DNA from: Lineus longissimus
Taxonomy: Eukaryota > Nemertea > Pilidiophora > Heteronemertea > Lineidae
Assembly: GCF_910592395.1 (NCBI RefSeq)
Contig: NC_088318.1
Coordinates: 9,240,349 to 9,304,348 of the forward strand
DNA length: 64,000 nt
Reading direction: 5' to 3'
Within the stretch, counting starts at the first letter, position 1, and the number at the start of each line of letters is the position of its first letter. This document shows, piece by piece, positions 1 to 12,458 of the stretch. Both the position numbers and the translations under genes were made by a program. The notes below the pieces were generated by a model. The model worked only from the letters and a program-made list of their open reading frames with translations. It did not search any database and had not been told where the DNA came from.

Positions 1-1018
1 CAACTATAAAAGGAAGACCCTGATGTCAACTATAAAACGAAGATCCCCCAACTATAAAAGGAAGACCCTAATGTCAACTATAAAACGAAGATCCCCCCAT
101 CTATAAAAGGAAGACCCTGATGGTTTTCATTCTCATGTTCAGTTACTGCACAGTTTGTTTTCATTTTCGGTCCATGCTACATTAATGATTTGAGAAAGTA
201 AGTGTACCGGGTACTACACCAGTCGTGTCTAGCCTTAGCAGCTTAGTGGCACAGTTTACATAAGGCGGGGAGCCCCGTACCTGTTACCATGCAGCCGTGC
301 TCCAATATGACCTAGTTTCTCACTGTACTCATCATAGCCAGCCCTCAGCTTCGTCCAGAAGCTGTTTCTATGTGCATGTGTGTGTATCGTCATAGGCATC
401 TGATCTCCTATGTCACTACGCCGCACTCAGGCTAGCTTGCTTGTTGAAATACAGATGCTCAGTCACGTGTTATGACGTGCAAGTCTGCAGTAACTGAACT
501 TGAGGGTCTAAAACCACCAGGGTCTTCCTTTTATAGATGGGGGGATCTTCGTTTTATAGTTGACATTAGGGTCTTCCTTTTCTAGTTGGGGGGATCTTCG
601 TTTTATAGTTGACATTAGGGTCTTCCTTTTATAGATTGGGTGATCTTCGTTTTATAGTTGACATTAGGGTCTTCCTTTTATAGTTGGGGGGATCTTCGTT
701 TTATAGTTGACATCAGGGTCTTCCTTTTATAGTTGGGGGGATCTTCGTTTTATAGTTGACATTAGGGTCTTCCTTTTATAGATGGGGGGATCTTCGTTTT
801 ATAGTTGACATCAGGGTCTTCCTTTTATAGTTGGGGGGATCTTCGTTTTATAGTTGACATTAGGGTCTTCCTTTTATAGATGGGGGATCTTCGTTTTATA
901 GTTGACATTAGGGTCTTCCTTTTATAGTTGGGGGGATCTTCGTTTTATAGTTTTGGGGGGGTCTTCCATCTTCGATCTTCGGTCTTCGGTCTTTGGTCTT
1001 CGGTTTATAGACACCCCC
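1..1018. mobile_element. Foldback-like element with 49-bp minisatellite arms (left end outside window)
   Basis: Positions 519-955 hold about nine copies of a 49-bp unit (AGGGTCTTCC...GTTGACATT, period exactly 49 in most copies, one 48). Positions 1-121 hold the same unit in reverse complement. Just inside the arrays an inverted pair of ~31 bp (119-149 and 485-515, TGGTTTT...CAGTTACTGCA) bounds a ~340-bp core with no coding potential. The right tip (957-1018) degenerates into GTCTTCGGTCTTC repeats and ends near GACACCCCC. Nothing in it encodes a recognisable protein. Confidence 0.75.
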
Positions 1019-1844
1019 ATCTGATCCATTTTTGACGGCCCGAATGACAAACACGTGTAACTGTACAGAGTGTATGAAGTGCAGGCACAATGTACACCGT
1101 ATTGTACAGACGGCGTTACGATAGTACGATAAAGAATCCAGGCTGCAGAACCCCTATCCAGGCGGCGATGTCTTACAACGTCATAAACGGTTAAACAAAC
1201 TTTACTCATTAGCACATGTGGACCTCGGGCTCCCAAAGATAAGAATTATATTCATTTGCCTATATTTTCCCTTTGCTCGTGGCTTTCCTGGCGGCACTTG
1301 ACTCTTAAATAGAGTATTGGCTCTTGGCTCTTGGCTCTTAGTTTAGGGTGTCCCTTTATTTTAAAGTAGACTTGCTCACATTGAAATCACTGAGTGTTTA
1401 CACAAGGAAGTTTTGGTTTGCTGCACTCATGATGAAAGGCACTGGGGGTGGGGGGGGGGGGGGGGGGGCAAACAGATTGAATGAGTAAGCCGCCGCCTAA
1501 ATACTCTTCTCATTAGTTTCACCGATCTAAGACCGTTTATGAATATTCAATTCAAAGCTTGATTATATGCGCATCGGGTCGTTCGGTGCCATTCAACTTG
1601 TCCAATTGTGATAGAGAATGGGTCTGCAACACCAAATTGACCGATGGTCGGCATTTATTTTTGTTCCGGCTAGGCCTTTGTTTCGATTTCGTAGTAACGA
1701 ATCAACAGTTCTTAGATCGTTGAAATTAGGGTAATTAGCTGTTATCAGATGAACAGAGCCGTATCAGCCTCGGTATCACGGTCATAGAACCCGTATCAGC
1801 CAGAGGGCGTAGCCCGAGGGCTGATATGGGTTCGAGGCCACGAT
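1019..1844. other. Non-coding stretch right of the foldback-like element
   Basis: No gene seen apart from the poly-G tract. A short imperfect palindrome lies at 1783-1833 (ACCCGTATCAGCC ... GGCTGATATGGGT). Confidence 0.5.
1444..1468. repeat. Poly-G tract
   Basis: An almost pure run of G (19 uninterrupted G at 1450-1468, preceded by GGGGGT). It has G-quadruplex potential and is a likely slippage or assembly-error site. Confidence 0.9.
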
Positions 1845-1942
1845 TGATAAACGAATAATACCTAGCTTATTGGCCCATCTCCATTCAAAACCATTGTAAT
1901 GACTGGGGCGGAGCCTCATTCCTTGTTTTCGAGGTTTTAGAG
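1845..1942. repeat. Partial copy of the TA-flanked MITE seen at 24883-26233
   Basis: About 98 bp match the right end of the larger element, including GGGGCGGAGCCTCATTCC and the terminus GAGGTTTTAGAG followed by TA. Only the right end is present. Confidence 0.7.
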
Positions 1943-3004
1943 TATGATGGGTATATATTTCTCATTCGTGCATTAGGCTTGGCACTACGACAGGCATACA
2001 TAAAGAAATGATGACATTTCTACCAGATTTGTCAAAATATAAACGGTAAAAAGGAAATGTCAAAACGCAGTGCACTATACTCTTGAAATTTATTAGTAAA
2101 ATCAAATCATCTGGAAGTTGCTATTGCACCAATTGTGAAATAAGTAGAAATAGTAATGAAACTGACCTAAATTAACTCCACTAGCTTTTAAAAAGTAGTA
2201 AAAAATAACCATAAAATGGTTAAGAATTTGTATTTCGATATCTAAAACAACTGATTTCACAGTCGGTGCAATAGGAACTACCAGAATAGTGAAAATGTCT
2301 ATTAATAGTTGTATTTTACTGATTAAGTTTAAGACTGTACGCCAGTCTATACAAATACAAAAAAGAAGTTATTTATTTGCAATGCTTACTGAAATTTTGT
2401 TTAAACTGTTTGGTATGCGCAGCCAATCTCCAAAGAAATCCAGTAGTTCCAGAAGTTACTTCAAATATTAAAGAAAACGTTCTTTTACATCTTGTTTAGA
2501 GCGATATTATCGGATTTCTCCGAAAATGAGTTATGCCGATGTACGCGATAAGGACAGGCATGACCTGGGCTTTATTTGTGGGAGAATGACGTATACATGT
2601 GGATTTTCTTCTTTATGTCATGCCTTAACTGACAATTAAATGGGAAATGGTCAATGAATTGTCACTCAACTGAGGCGTTAGTTGTCTCACCAAACACCGC
2701 GATGGTGGAGAAAAAGGGGAGATCAGTGGCATAGTGGTTATAGTTATAAATGCTGAACGTTGATAACTAAACGCTGAAATGTGGTTTTATCTGCTTATTT
2801 GACGAATACAATCGTTTCATACCAACCGAAGCAGTATGTGTGAGACACCAAACCACTGCAGCCAAAACGAAGCTCAATGTAAAATACACAGAAAACGTTA
2901 CTACACTGCAACCAAGGTGTTTAAGAATGCTCCGCAGTAAAGTTTCAACTAAACTTTCTTTTAAGCACTGGTCTCCGCACTGTATTGGTAAGACCGCGAA
3001 GTGA
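1943..3004. other. AT-rich non-coding stretch
   Basis: No coding or RNA feature supported. The part from about 2760 belongs to the diverged left arm of the following inverted repeat. Confidence 0.4.
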
Positions 3005-3612
3005 GATGCTAAATGCAATCACCTACAGTACGAACCTCGTTTTGAAATGAACTGTAATGACGTCACTAATTCGATGAGATAGTTTATTTTTAGCTTTTAC
3101 ACTTGTTGTTTATTTTGATTTCTACTGATTTTTGGTGAAGTTATGGGGTAAATTATTACAATTTTATCATTTCTCCACAAGTAATAGTTCATTTGCTTTC
3201 CTTTCTGCCATTTGTTTTCAATTTTTTCTGATTATTAATCCCCAACTTGGTTCCAATTATTGCTCTTTGACAGATTTCGGGGTGTAGTTAGGGGGAAACC
3301 AGGGCACGGATACCTCTGACCGAGACCCAACATGTCACTATCGCCAATAAGAAAGCGCTTGAACACAGTCATGCAACCAGTAGCAATAATTGCTTCTACT
3401 CCCCATACAACTAGCACAGCCACCATGCTAATTACTAGATCCGTTAATTAGGACATGTGGTTTTTGTCACTATTGCCTGTAGTATAGTACATGGCATATG
3501 TATGTGCGTGTACGTACATGTATGTACTGCCATGTTTGCTCTGAGGAAATTCCGAAGATCTTATTTCAAAACGAGGCGGGTACTGTAGGTAATTGCATTT
3601 AGCATCTACCTT
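3005..3612. repeat. Inverted repeat, ~45-bp arms, 515-bp spacer
   Basis: GATGCTAAATGCAATCACC...CCTCGTTTTGAAAT at 3005-3050 recurs in reverse complement at 3561-3612. Outside these arms the similarity fades. It looks like a decayed inverted-repeat element. Confidence 0.6.
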
Positions 3613-5571
3613 ACGCGGAATTGATACCGAGCTGGAGATTTTGGTGAGACAATCAACACCGACAGTAAGGGCTCAATTTCTATTCTGAAATATCTCAAAG
3701 TAAACAACGAAAAATGTGGTTTTAAATGCTTTTTGACAGCTTCTACATACTAAAACAACTGGGTTTAGAGTGAACTGCACATTACAGTGTAAATGCACTA
3801 TCCGCCAATGAAGCCTCGTTTTGAATTCGGCGGTTATGGTTAGGCAGCCGTAACCGCTTGTGTTGGTGCAAAATGTGGAACATTTCAAAAGCATTTAAAA
3901 CCACATGCACTAATCGATATTTGATTTCAGATGTTTTAGAAGAAACATTGATACCTCACTTGATATTAGCCAAAACCTCGACCTCGCCACGGTTTTATTT
4001 GGTCAACATTTTATCTCCATCCTCGCGGTTCGGGTGAGACAACCAATAACTTCAGTGATGTATCGATTCCTTACACAATAACCGCTGAATTTAAAACGCG
4101 GCTTAGTTTGCGCATGGTGCATTAACACTGTAATGTGCGGTTTGTTCTAAATCAAGGCATTTTAGAATTTCATTGAAGATATGGTAACGCAAATATAAAT
4201 TGACCAAACAATTTTTATCTTTTAAAAAATAATCCACTCCGGCATATCACTCTAATTTTGTCGGTCTATTATCGGGTTGGTCTCTGTAGCCTTTCACTCC
4301 AAGTTTACCCTACGATATCTGCAGTAGAGAAAACCTCGCTTTCGAGCGCACTGGGGGAAATGGGTGTAAACAGTAGAAACATAAAAATTCCCGAGAACTC
4401 GGCTTCGGCCTTACTCGCGAGCTTTTAGCACAAAAATAAACGACATTATACCCTCTAGGATTCTATTACAGTTCAAAGTACAGGTATCGTTCATTTGATG
4501 AAGAGATAATCCAGCCGGTACATGTAACTATGCCAATATAAAAATAGAGGTTGTTTTCCGATATTTCTCCAGTAGAGGGCCTTCAAACCTTTATAGAACC
4601 CAAATATCTTTAGGACCTCCATAAGTCGGCGCTGTTCTTATAACGCACAGGTCGGCACTATTAAAACCATATAGAAATAAGAGAAAAAAAGTATAAACCG
4701 TGGCAGTGGAATGACAGGTTTGAAAAGGTTTTATAATGAGAACAGGAAATAAAAGTACTGCCATGACCCATAAGAAGCCAACCCAGAAAGCAAATAACAT
4801 ATTTTAAATTAACATATTTGAGAAGCGCAAGAGACGTCCATTACAAATCAAGTTAGTCTTTTGAATTCTCGAATATGAAGGCAGGAAACATGCAGTTATG
4901 CTTAACATAATAAAAATAACCCATGAAAAATTACGTTGATTTGGTTATATTACAGACTGACAACATTATGTGATGGCAAATATATTCTTCCCACCTCTTA
5001 CAACAATTTGTGATGTCAATAGACATGATAGAGATATGTTAAAACCAGAGTCTGCAATCTAGCAGGCGCCGGTGTAAGATGAATCTGTCCACTAAAAAAT
5101 ACCACAATCACGTTCCATGAAGGACCAGGTACATGATGGTAAAGATCAATGGTGTTACTTTAAAGCGCCCAATTTGATAAATAACGATTTTCCACTTTTT
5201 TCAATTTTCTGTTTATTTAACAGGGATTTGGAGGCCACATCTAGAGTTCATGCATGCAAGGCATAGTCTTAGTTTTTTAACAGACGGTTTCACCACCTTT
5301 GACAAGAATGAAGGCACTACCCGGCTCGCAAAATGAAAGCTGACGAGCCCGGGAGGGCAGGAATGTGAGAGCCCAGGGAAGAAGGACAGGATCAACAAAT
5401 ACAAAGCATTTAAAATACTCATCCCTGAGAATGATCTTAACTTTGGCGCGGTGGGCCTTGGTGAAAGGAATGAACAAAGCTTGGTTAAGCAAACGGACTT
5501 GGGATACATCTACTTCGGTGATCCAACTCAGGTCTGTACACTTTTGTCTATTGCTAGCCAACTACAAGGTA
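3613..5571. other. Non-coding stretch with dispersed-repeat remnants
   Basis: A motif family around GGTGAGACAA ... TTTCTATTCTRAAATA is seen near 3640-3700 and 4026, with relatives near 43500-43560 and, inverted, near 29875-29930. An unrecognised open frame on the minus strand (5277-5561, about 94 residues) has no motif I can name and no visible exon partners. Confidence 0.4.
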
Positions 5572-6564
5572 CAGTCTAGCTCATCTTAATATCAACACCT
5601 ATGACTTGGGATATCTCCTAAAATACCCTACTGATTTCAATGTGGTTTGCACAGGGTTGTCACAAATCTTGTTGTCCATATGAACAATTTGATTAAAGTG
5701 AAATGAGTTATTGTCTTTATCATGTAATCGACCATTTAAAAAAGGTCCAGAAAAAACGTTTTAATTTCGGGAGAATACCATCAAAAAGTATCTAGTATTT
5801 TAGTACAGCAATACCTAAGACTTTCTGGGGTGTTTTCATGTTGATATCCTATCTGGGTTCCGAGCTATCCCGCTTTTTCTGCACAAGTATCAATTACATG
5901 CAATAGATACTATTTCTATTTCTATGCACTGTACCTTGATAAAAGGCCCTGTCTGAACAAGCAAAGACTCGTTATGATATATTATTCCTTTTAGTATTCC
6001 AATTATTGCACAGGAACAATTCAAACCTCATTCAATGTCGGAGAGACATTATTATCCGGTTTATGTGCATACCTTTATAAGGGTTATTGACACCGTGTTG
6101 TAACTGGACATGCACTTATCACATAAAAATTTTGCTGTTAGGGTATAATTCTGAAGAAATAATAGGGTGTGACCAACCCCATAACCTTGGGAGGGCAGCC
6201 GTGTTCTGAGCTTACAGTGGGACAGTGTCAAATGTCACCACAAATAGGAATTATATAGGGTTTATTTTTAACCAGTACAAGTACGTTATTTCAGAACCAG
6301 TGTAAGATATCAACATGAAAACACACCAGGCAGTCTTAGTTTTGTTGTACTACAGCACCATTGCTTTTTTATGGGTTTTTCAATTGATTAAACCTTTTGT
6401 AGATTGAAAATTAATACATAATGAAGACACTATTGCACTTTATTATAACGTAACGATCATACAACAAAAAATGCGACAACTTTGTGCAAACCGCATTGAT
6501 AACGGTCCAACTGTTTGGAAGATATCATAAGTTGTATGTGTTGATATTGATATGACCTAGACTG
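5572..6564. mobile_element. Long palindromic MITE (~1 kb)
   Basis: The ends are inverted copies starting CAGTCTAG(C/G)TCAT, about 85 bp, containing ATATCAACAC. A second inverted pair sits inside (GTGTTTTCATGTTGATATC at 5831 and its complement at 6307-6326). The left flank is TA; the right flank reads TG, so the TA duplication is imperfect. No coding frame inside. Confidence 0.65.
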
Positions 6565-8703
6565 TGCATCAAATTGTAATGTAATTTCGCACCTAAAATT
6601 TAGATAGCATAGTCAGTGAATGAACACAATGCAGTCCTCTTTGTAAATAAAACGAACTTTGTTTTTGTTTTTGGCAATACAATTTCGTTAGGTCTGCAAA
6701 ATCCCTATATCCAGTACCAGGGGGAAATACCTTGGCAAAATACGGACTACTTAATGACATAGAGTACGTTATACAAGGAACAGTCAGCATTAGAACCGAC
6801 CGAATGGGTGTATTACCGACTGATTTGGATCACAGGCAGGGATGCAGGAGACAGGCGCATGGAGTGTCCCACATCAATGTCTCGCATTGTCATAGGGTAT
6901 AACCTGAGGACCATGGGCTCATTGTGAGACTCACACAGGGTAAAAAGTAACTCTGAGTGCGGAGACGCTGCCTGGAACAACGTTGTCTTCGTGCAACATT
7001 GATATGGGGCAATCGTTGAAGCCTGATATCAAGAATCAGTTTCAGTGTACAGCAACGAATAGCGAAGAAAAACATGGATTGACAAGTGGGTAGTTAATGA
7101 GACCAGCTTAAATGGGGAATCTTGGTGTTTTATAATTCAAAATTATTTTGCATGCATAACATGCCGATGTTTATGTAAATTTAGCATTTTCCCCTTTACT
7201 TTTAATAATGGGCGACCTTTTAAATCAGATATTTTCAGAAATATCATGCCTAAAATAACGTTCATTAAAAATTGGCAAAGTAGAGTCCGAATGAGGAATG
7301 AAAACTGACGTTTGGACGTCCTTCTCTTATGACCCTTCACCGGATTACAAAAAACTAAATCTGTGGCAGGATCAATAAATTACCAGGTCCACTCTAGTTG
7401 GCCAAAAGTGCAATAATACGCCACAAGCTATATTTTCACACTAAAGTTATGTTAATGATAAGGTAACAAACAGTATACCTTAAAATGCAATAAAATCAAG
7501 TTAAGCGCCTGCTCTATAAAATACGTGTCGGCCAAGAACCTTAAGCTATATGCTCCTGATTGCTTTAAGGTAGCCTTATTAGTAAACGCAAAGTTAAAAC
7601 ACCGATTAATTTGGCTAAACTTTCTCTAAGGCAAAATGGCAAAAATGACCTTCTTGATTCAAAATCTCAAATTTACCACCACCAATCATTACACCCAAAA
7701 ATACAAAACAAATACCCCAAAAATTGCTTTAGAAAAGCAGTGATACATTCTTACTCAAGTGCCAAGATTGATGTGTATTGGTAGAAGTGTTTTTCGGTGC
7801 ATGCAGGTTATTCTTTATGAGAGTTCCTCCTTTATACAGGATGAATTGTTGGAAAGAATCTGAAAACGTGTTGCAAAAAAGGCATATGGTAGAAACAATG
7901 GGGAAATGAATTCGTAACTCGATATAAACGTCCCAGGTTTGTCAATCCATATTTTGACCCATATCTACAGAGCTTGATAGGCCAACAGGATCTGACCTGA
8001 ATTCGATATTGATGATGTACTCTCTTTCTCTAATTAATGCTACCAGATTAACCTCGTTTTACGGTGCCATTTTGCACTATGGTCAAACGCTAGACATGCC
8101 TTGTTCATTCAAGGACTGTTCTATCTTCAGTACGAAATGGCAACAACCAATATTCTTCGCTCGGTAGACTTGGGTTTTAAAGAACATCATTGTAGGCGTA
8201 CTCCAAGGCCCACTCCTTTACCTTCTCCTTCCAATCCGACGAAAAGTCAAATTTTGGTCTTTTAAAACCTGAAACAAGAATAACTGCTTGTTGGTCCTAT
8301 TGACATCTTCCCTGAGCTCTTAGTCATGTTAATACTATCCTGGAAGCGGGAACACTGATCAGTGGGTTACAGAAGGAAACGGCACGTTAGCTCGGTTAAT
8401 TTTGCACAATAAAAACTAAGGTAAAATACTGAAAATATCGTTTGCGAGAGAGCACGCGCATCCGGCACAAGTCATCTAAATAGTAACAAAGCAAACCAAG
8501 ATTAACCCAGCGTGAATGTCCGATCGGCGTGTAGCTGACCTATCTTTGATGACTGCCTAAGATTGCCACCAACTCGGATGAAGAAAACTGTGATAGCGAG
8601 GATTAGCACAATTCCGACACCGACTCCGATTGAAACTCCAAGACCGAATAGTAGCTACCAATGGATACTTGTGAATTGAATTATTTGATGGACGCTAGCC
8701 ACT
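6565..8703. other. Stretch with no feature supported
   Basis: AT-rich, with short open frames only, none recognisable. No repeat partner was noticed within the window. Confidence 0.4.
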
Positions 8704-9058
8704 GATGAAACTTGAACCCACCTTTAAATAGGGCTAAAGTAGGCCTTTATTAAGGCCACCTTTACTAAGGAGTTCCTTTGTTAAAGGCACCTATAAGAAA
8801 TGGTATTCAAGAACCACACTTTAACCTCCCTTATGTTAAGGTCCACCTTTACCTCAAAGTTTCTAAAGGGTCCCTTTGAATAAGGGACACTTTCAATAAG
8901 GCTCCCTTTATCCTTATAATGATCTGAGGTAACAGGACGATGTCAGTTTTGAAGTCCCGTGTAATAACTATAGTGATTACACTACCATTGTTATATTATG
9001 CCGTGGTCTTGATCTGAAGTGAAGTATATGCAGCTAGGCCTAAATACATGAGAGTTCA

Positions 9059-10383
9059 TTGGGTAGTGCGGCTGTGGAAGCGACAAGTAATTGTACTCAA
9101 ATTTTGCGGACAACCAACATGCTGAAAACAGGAAAAACCAACGGTTCTCCGGATGACGGCAAAACACAAAAATCGCGTAGACGGTTCAGTGAAATAGAAA
9201 AACAGTTACTAATGCAACTGGTCACTAAGGAAAAGCATATACTAGACCAGCGGGAAAATACTACTAAGGTTCTGACTGCCAAAAATGGAGCCTGGGACAG
9301 AATCACGAAAAAGTTCAATGCGCAGCCAGGTATCAAACCTTGCGATACTACACAGCTTAAGAAAGTTATCGATAATTTGAAAGTGAAGGCAAAGAAAGAC
9401 GTTGCACAGGAAAAGAAATGTCGCCAACTGACAGGAGGTGGATCAATGGATAAAGATTCCGTCGCTGATGTAGCGAAGTACTCCACCCACTGGATAACGA
9501 CTTTGACGATGATACAGGGTATCATAAACCAGAAGGTAAAGTATTGACTCAATACTATACAGCATTGTTTTAATCGAAATAAATAATCTGCCACATTGTG
9601 GTGGCTCATAACTGATAACACTCATCACAAAAAGGTAGCACTAATTCGTTCAAATTAATTTTCAACTCTTTTCACTCTTCGTATTAAACTGACAGTCCAA
9701 TATATGGCTCCGTTCTCCAAGTACCACGTATCCATCACACACATGATAACTGCATTGAATTTAAGAGCATTAATTAGGGTCCTTTTCCAGCTTTATGGAA
9801 TTGAAGCCACAAAAACAAAACTGTTCAGCATTTATCTAGACCAAACGGAAAACTAAAAATGTTTTACTTCTGGCTTAAGCAAGAGGTTTAAAAAGGTCTC
9901 TATTGAATCAAAATGGCAAATTGAATTCTTCAAAACCTCGGTTTTTCAGCCAAGAAAACAAAGCCATCCGCTGGCGCCGGAAAGCCTGACGACTACGAGG
10001 ACTCATCTGAATCTGATGAACCCCAAGTCATTGAAGAATTAGACGAACCAAACACACCCAAGACTGAAGCCCGCTGTACTCGAAACGTGAAGGAGAGGCC
10101 CCGTAGTAAATCTCCATCAGCCGTAGGCAACCGCGCGAACGCAGTTGATTCAGCTTTGGCAATGCAGAGGGAAGAGCACGAGTTCCAGATGAAGTATCTG
10201 GAGAACAAAATTAAATTTGAAAAAGACGAGCACGAACAACGGATGGAGGTGTTCAGGTTGCAGCAGTCGTTTTGGACAAAGCTGAATAGTCGAGGATTCC
10301 AAGCAGTCACAATGCCAGGCGCCACAGCCAACAATGCTGTTGATGACTACCAACTATCTTCACCAGTTTATACACAGTTGTAA
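9059..10383 (+). pseudogene. Harbinger-associated Myb/SANT-like DNA-binding protein, two exons, one frame break
   Basis: In Harbinger elements this protein binds the ends and helps the transposase into the nucleus. Exon 1 (9059-9535) carries RRRFSEIEKQLLMQLV...WDRITKKFNAQPG, a Myb/SANT-like fold (residues ~40-95). Exon 2 (9950-10383), after TTTTTCAG, has an acidic stretch and a coiled coil (EEHEFQMKYLENKIKFEKDE). Around 9470-9480 the frame must shift by one to read HPLDNDFDDDTGYH into the donor GAAG|GTAAAG, so the present copy looks broken. Family assignment rests on layout and motif shape. Confidence 0.7.
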
Positions 10384-10474
10384 TAGGTAAACTTGTTACT
10401 TTTGATGCACAATTAAATCCCTTTGGTACATTGTACATGAACAGCAGATCAAAATAATTGTCAATAAATTGTGC

Positions 10475-11515
10475 TTATTGAAAATGTTGTTGAACAATTG
10501 TTTGTCTGATAGCAGCACCCATGACATTATCATCCCTATCGACTACAGGGACATCGTCATCCTCAGCCTCAGCCTCTTCACCAACATCTGGCTCCTTCAG
10601 ATCAATGGCAATATTGTGCAATACTGCAGTCGCAGTGATGACGGACATTGCTGTGTCAAGCTTCACTCTTATACCCTGTTTCAAACACGGAAATTTGCGT
10701 TTCCATATACCAAACATTATTTCAACTGCAGATCTTGTACTCTTGTGTGATCTGTTGTATCGCCTTTGTGCACGGCCAGCTGGGTTCCGAAATGGCGTCA
10801 TTAAAAATGGTAGGCAAGCGTAGCCTTTATCTCCAAGCAGAAGGCCTTCGAATTGGCGTTGTTCAAGCTGGAAACAAATCCGGCTGTTATCGAAAATCCG
10901 TGAATCATGAGTTGACCCCGGCCATCGATTAACAATGTTGATGAATTTCAGATCTGTATCTGCGATGCCTTGAACATTCAGCGACATGAAACCCTTGCGA
11001 CATCTATAAATTTCACGTTCGTCCAAGCTTGGGGCTTCGATGGGCACATGAACTCCGTCAACGCAACCTAGCACATCAGGAAAACCATACTGTTCATAGA
11101 ATTTCCTTTTATTTTCAACAGCTTCCTGTCCAATTGGAAAACGAATTACTTCGGCTCGTTTTCTTGTTAACAGTCCTGAAACCCTTTTAACAAGTCTTGA
11201 AGCCGATGGCTGGGACACTCCTTGCAAATCTCCGTGAACGATCTGAAACGAACCTGTCGCATAGTAACGGAGTGCAACTAGCACTTGGGTCCTTGGTGAC
11301 ATGGGGTGTCCACGATTGTTCTCAGGTTCCGGGATGTCGTCGCCAATGAAGTGCATCAGCTAGTTAAATCCATCCTTGGTGAACCGAAATCGATCAAAAA
11401 AGGCGTCGTCACTGAAATCATCCTCTCGAAACTGAGGAAGCAGTGTCCGGATGCGTGGCATACGCACATTGACGTCATAAAGACGCACTAGTCGGTTGAC
11501 ATAATCGCCCATCGC
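10475..11515 (-). pseudogene. Harbinger (HARBI1-like) DDE transposase with one in-frame TAG
   Basis: The protein is about 345 residues, the usual size. Catalytic blocks are visible in order: GCVDGVHVPI, NRWPGSTHDSRIF, LLGDKGYACLPFLMTPF and STRSAVEIMFGIWKRKFPCL. An N-terminal helical part starts at MGDYVNRLVRLYD (11515). The frame is interrupted once, by TAG at 11360-11362, between FRFTKDGFN and LMHFIGDDI, where relatives have a hydrophobic residue. It is otherwise intact, so inactivation looks recent. There is no splice pair that would remove the stop. Confidence 0.88.
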
Positions 11516-11785
11516 TGAGTTATCAGAAGAGATCCTTCCACATCGGCTACTAAAGGGAGACTCAAGGATACTCCAGACCAACCTTATGTTTAAAGGCCTC
11601 CTTACAGCAATTTAAAGCATTTCCTGTAATGAAGGAAGGTTCTAGAAATGGCCCAACCTTTGCTTAAGGAAGATACATAAAGGAGTCCTTTAGCCAGAAA
11701 TAAAGGTTGGTTCTTGAAATGAAATTTAGCTAAAGGTTGACTTAAAGTCTCCCTTAGTGTTAAAGGAGGGTTCAAGAATACGGGC

Positions 11786-12458
11786 CACTGTCATATTGTG
11801 AGAAAGGATTTGGCGTCTTAAATCGAATTGACGCATAAGCCGCATATACCTGGCGATTTCTTACGAATAGGAATACGACTTTAATATTCACGATTTAAGA
11901 GCAAAATATATATTTTTCCCCGTGTGATTGTTTTCCAGGCCAGGAGTGGAAAACTTCCATCAAATCATTTAAATCGCTGTTGTCCATTGGTTGCTCTTAT
12001 TCGCTCTCGGAGTTTCAGACGGAGTGGGAGTCGGAATGTTGCTAATCTTCGTTAATATTTTGGAATAGTCTTTAGCTGTCCCCGCTAAAGTTACTTTTTC
12101 CCCGTGTTTAAAAACTGCTAGTCTGATTTATATCAGTAAAAAATAAAACATTTACATGTAAATGTAGATGAAGATGGCAATAAAGACATCCTGAAATACT
12201 AAAGCTGTGTTTTCCAAGCGCAAGTATGGTGATCGAGAGGCCTATTTTCATCTCAGAGTGTTTTTTTACACGTTTTCTTGCATAAAACAAAAATTTTCTA
12301 GTCTGCCCTCGTGGCTTCATCTAACAAAAATCTCTCGTCGCAGCGAACAATTATGATAAATACTCCTCTGTGGGCCGCAGCGCTTACGACAGGCTTTGGC
12401 TGTGGGAACACAACACCGTGCAACGACCTCTGCCAACACCATTTGCCCTTCCTTTGTG
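11786..12458 (-). other. PHLPP 3' flank / probable 3' untranslated region
   Basis: The stretch follows the PHLPP stop codon on the minus strand. No AATAAA was seen on the minus strand close to the stop. An ATTAAA-like site lies near 11880. The end of the transcript is not determined. Confidence 0.35.

Larger units (their letters stand above)
8704..11785. mobile_element. PIF/Harbinger-type DNA transposon with divergent two-gene layout
   Basis: A Myb/SANT-like gene on the plus strand and a DDE transposase on the minus strand converge, the usual Harbinger pair. Both ends contain many scrambled AAGG/CCTT-type short repeats. The outermost inverted match is TTGAACCC(A/T)CCTTTAA near 8711 and near 11775. 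A second similar motif (GTATTCAAGAACC, 8803) makes the left limit uncertain by ~100 bp. No clean 3-bp duplication was read. Confidence 0.8.

Noticed and set aside
5277-5561. Small protein gene on the minus strand
   Set aside because: No recognisable domain and two overlapping competing frames; insufficient support.
11357-11515. An intron removing the stop in the Harbinger transposase
   Set aside because: No GT-AG pair of plausible length brackets the TAG and the protein is continuous on both sides.
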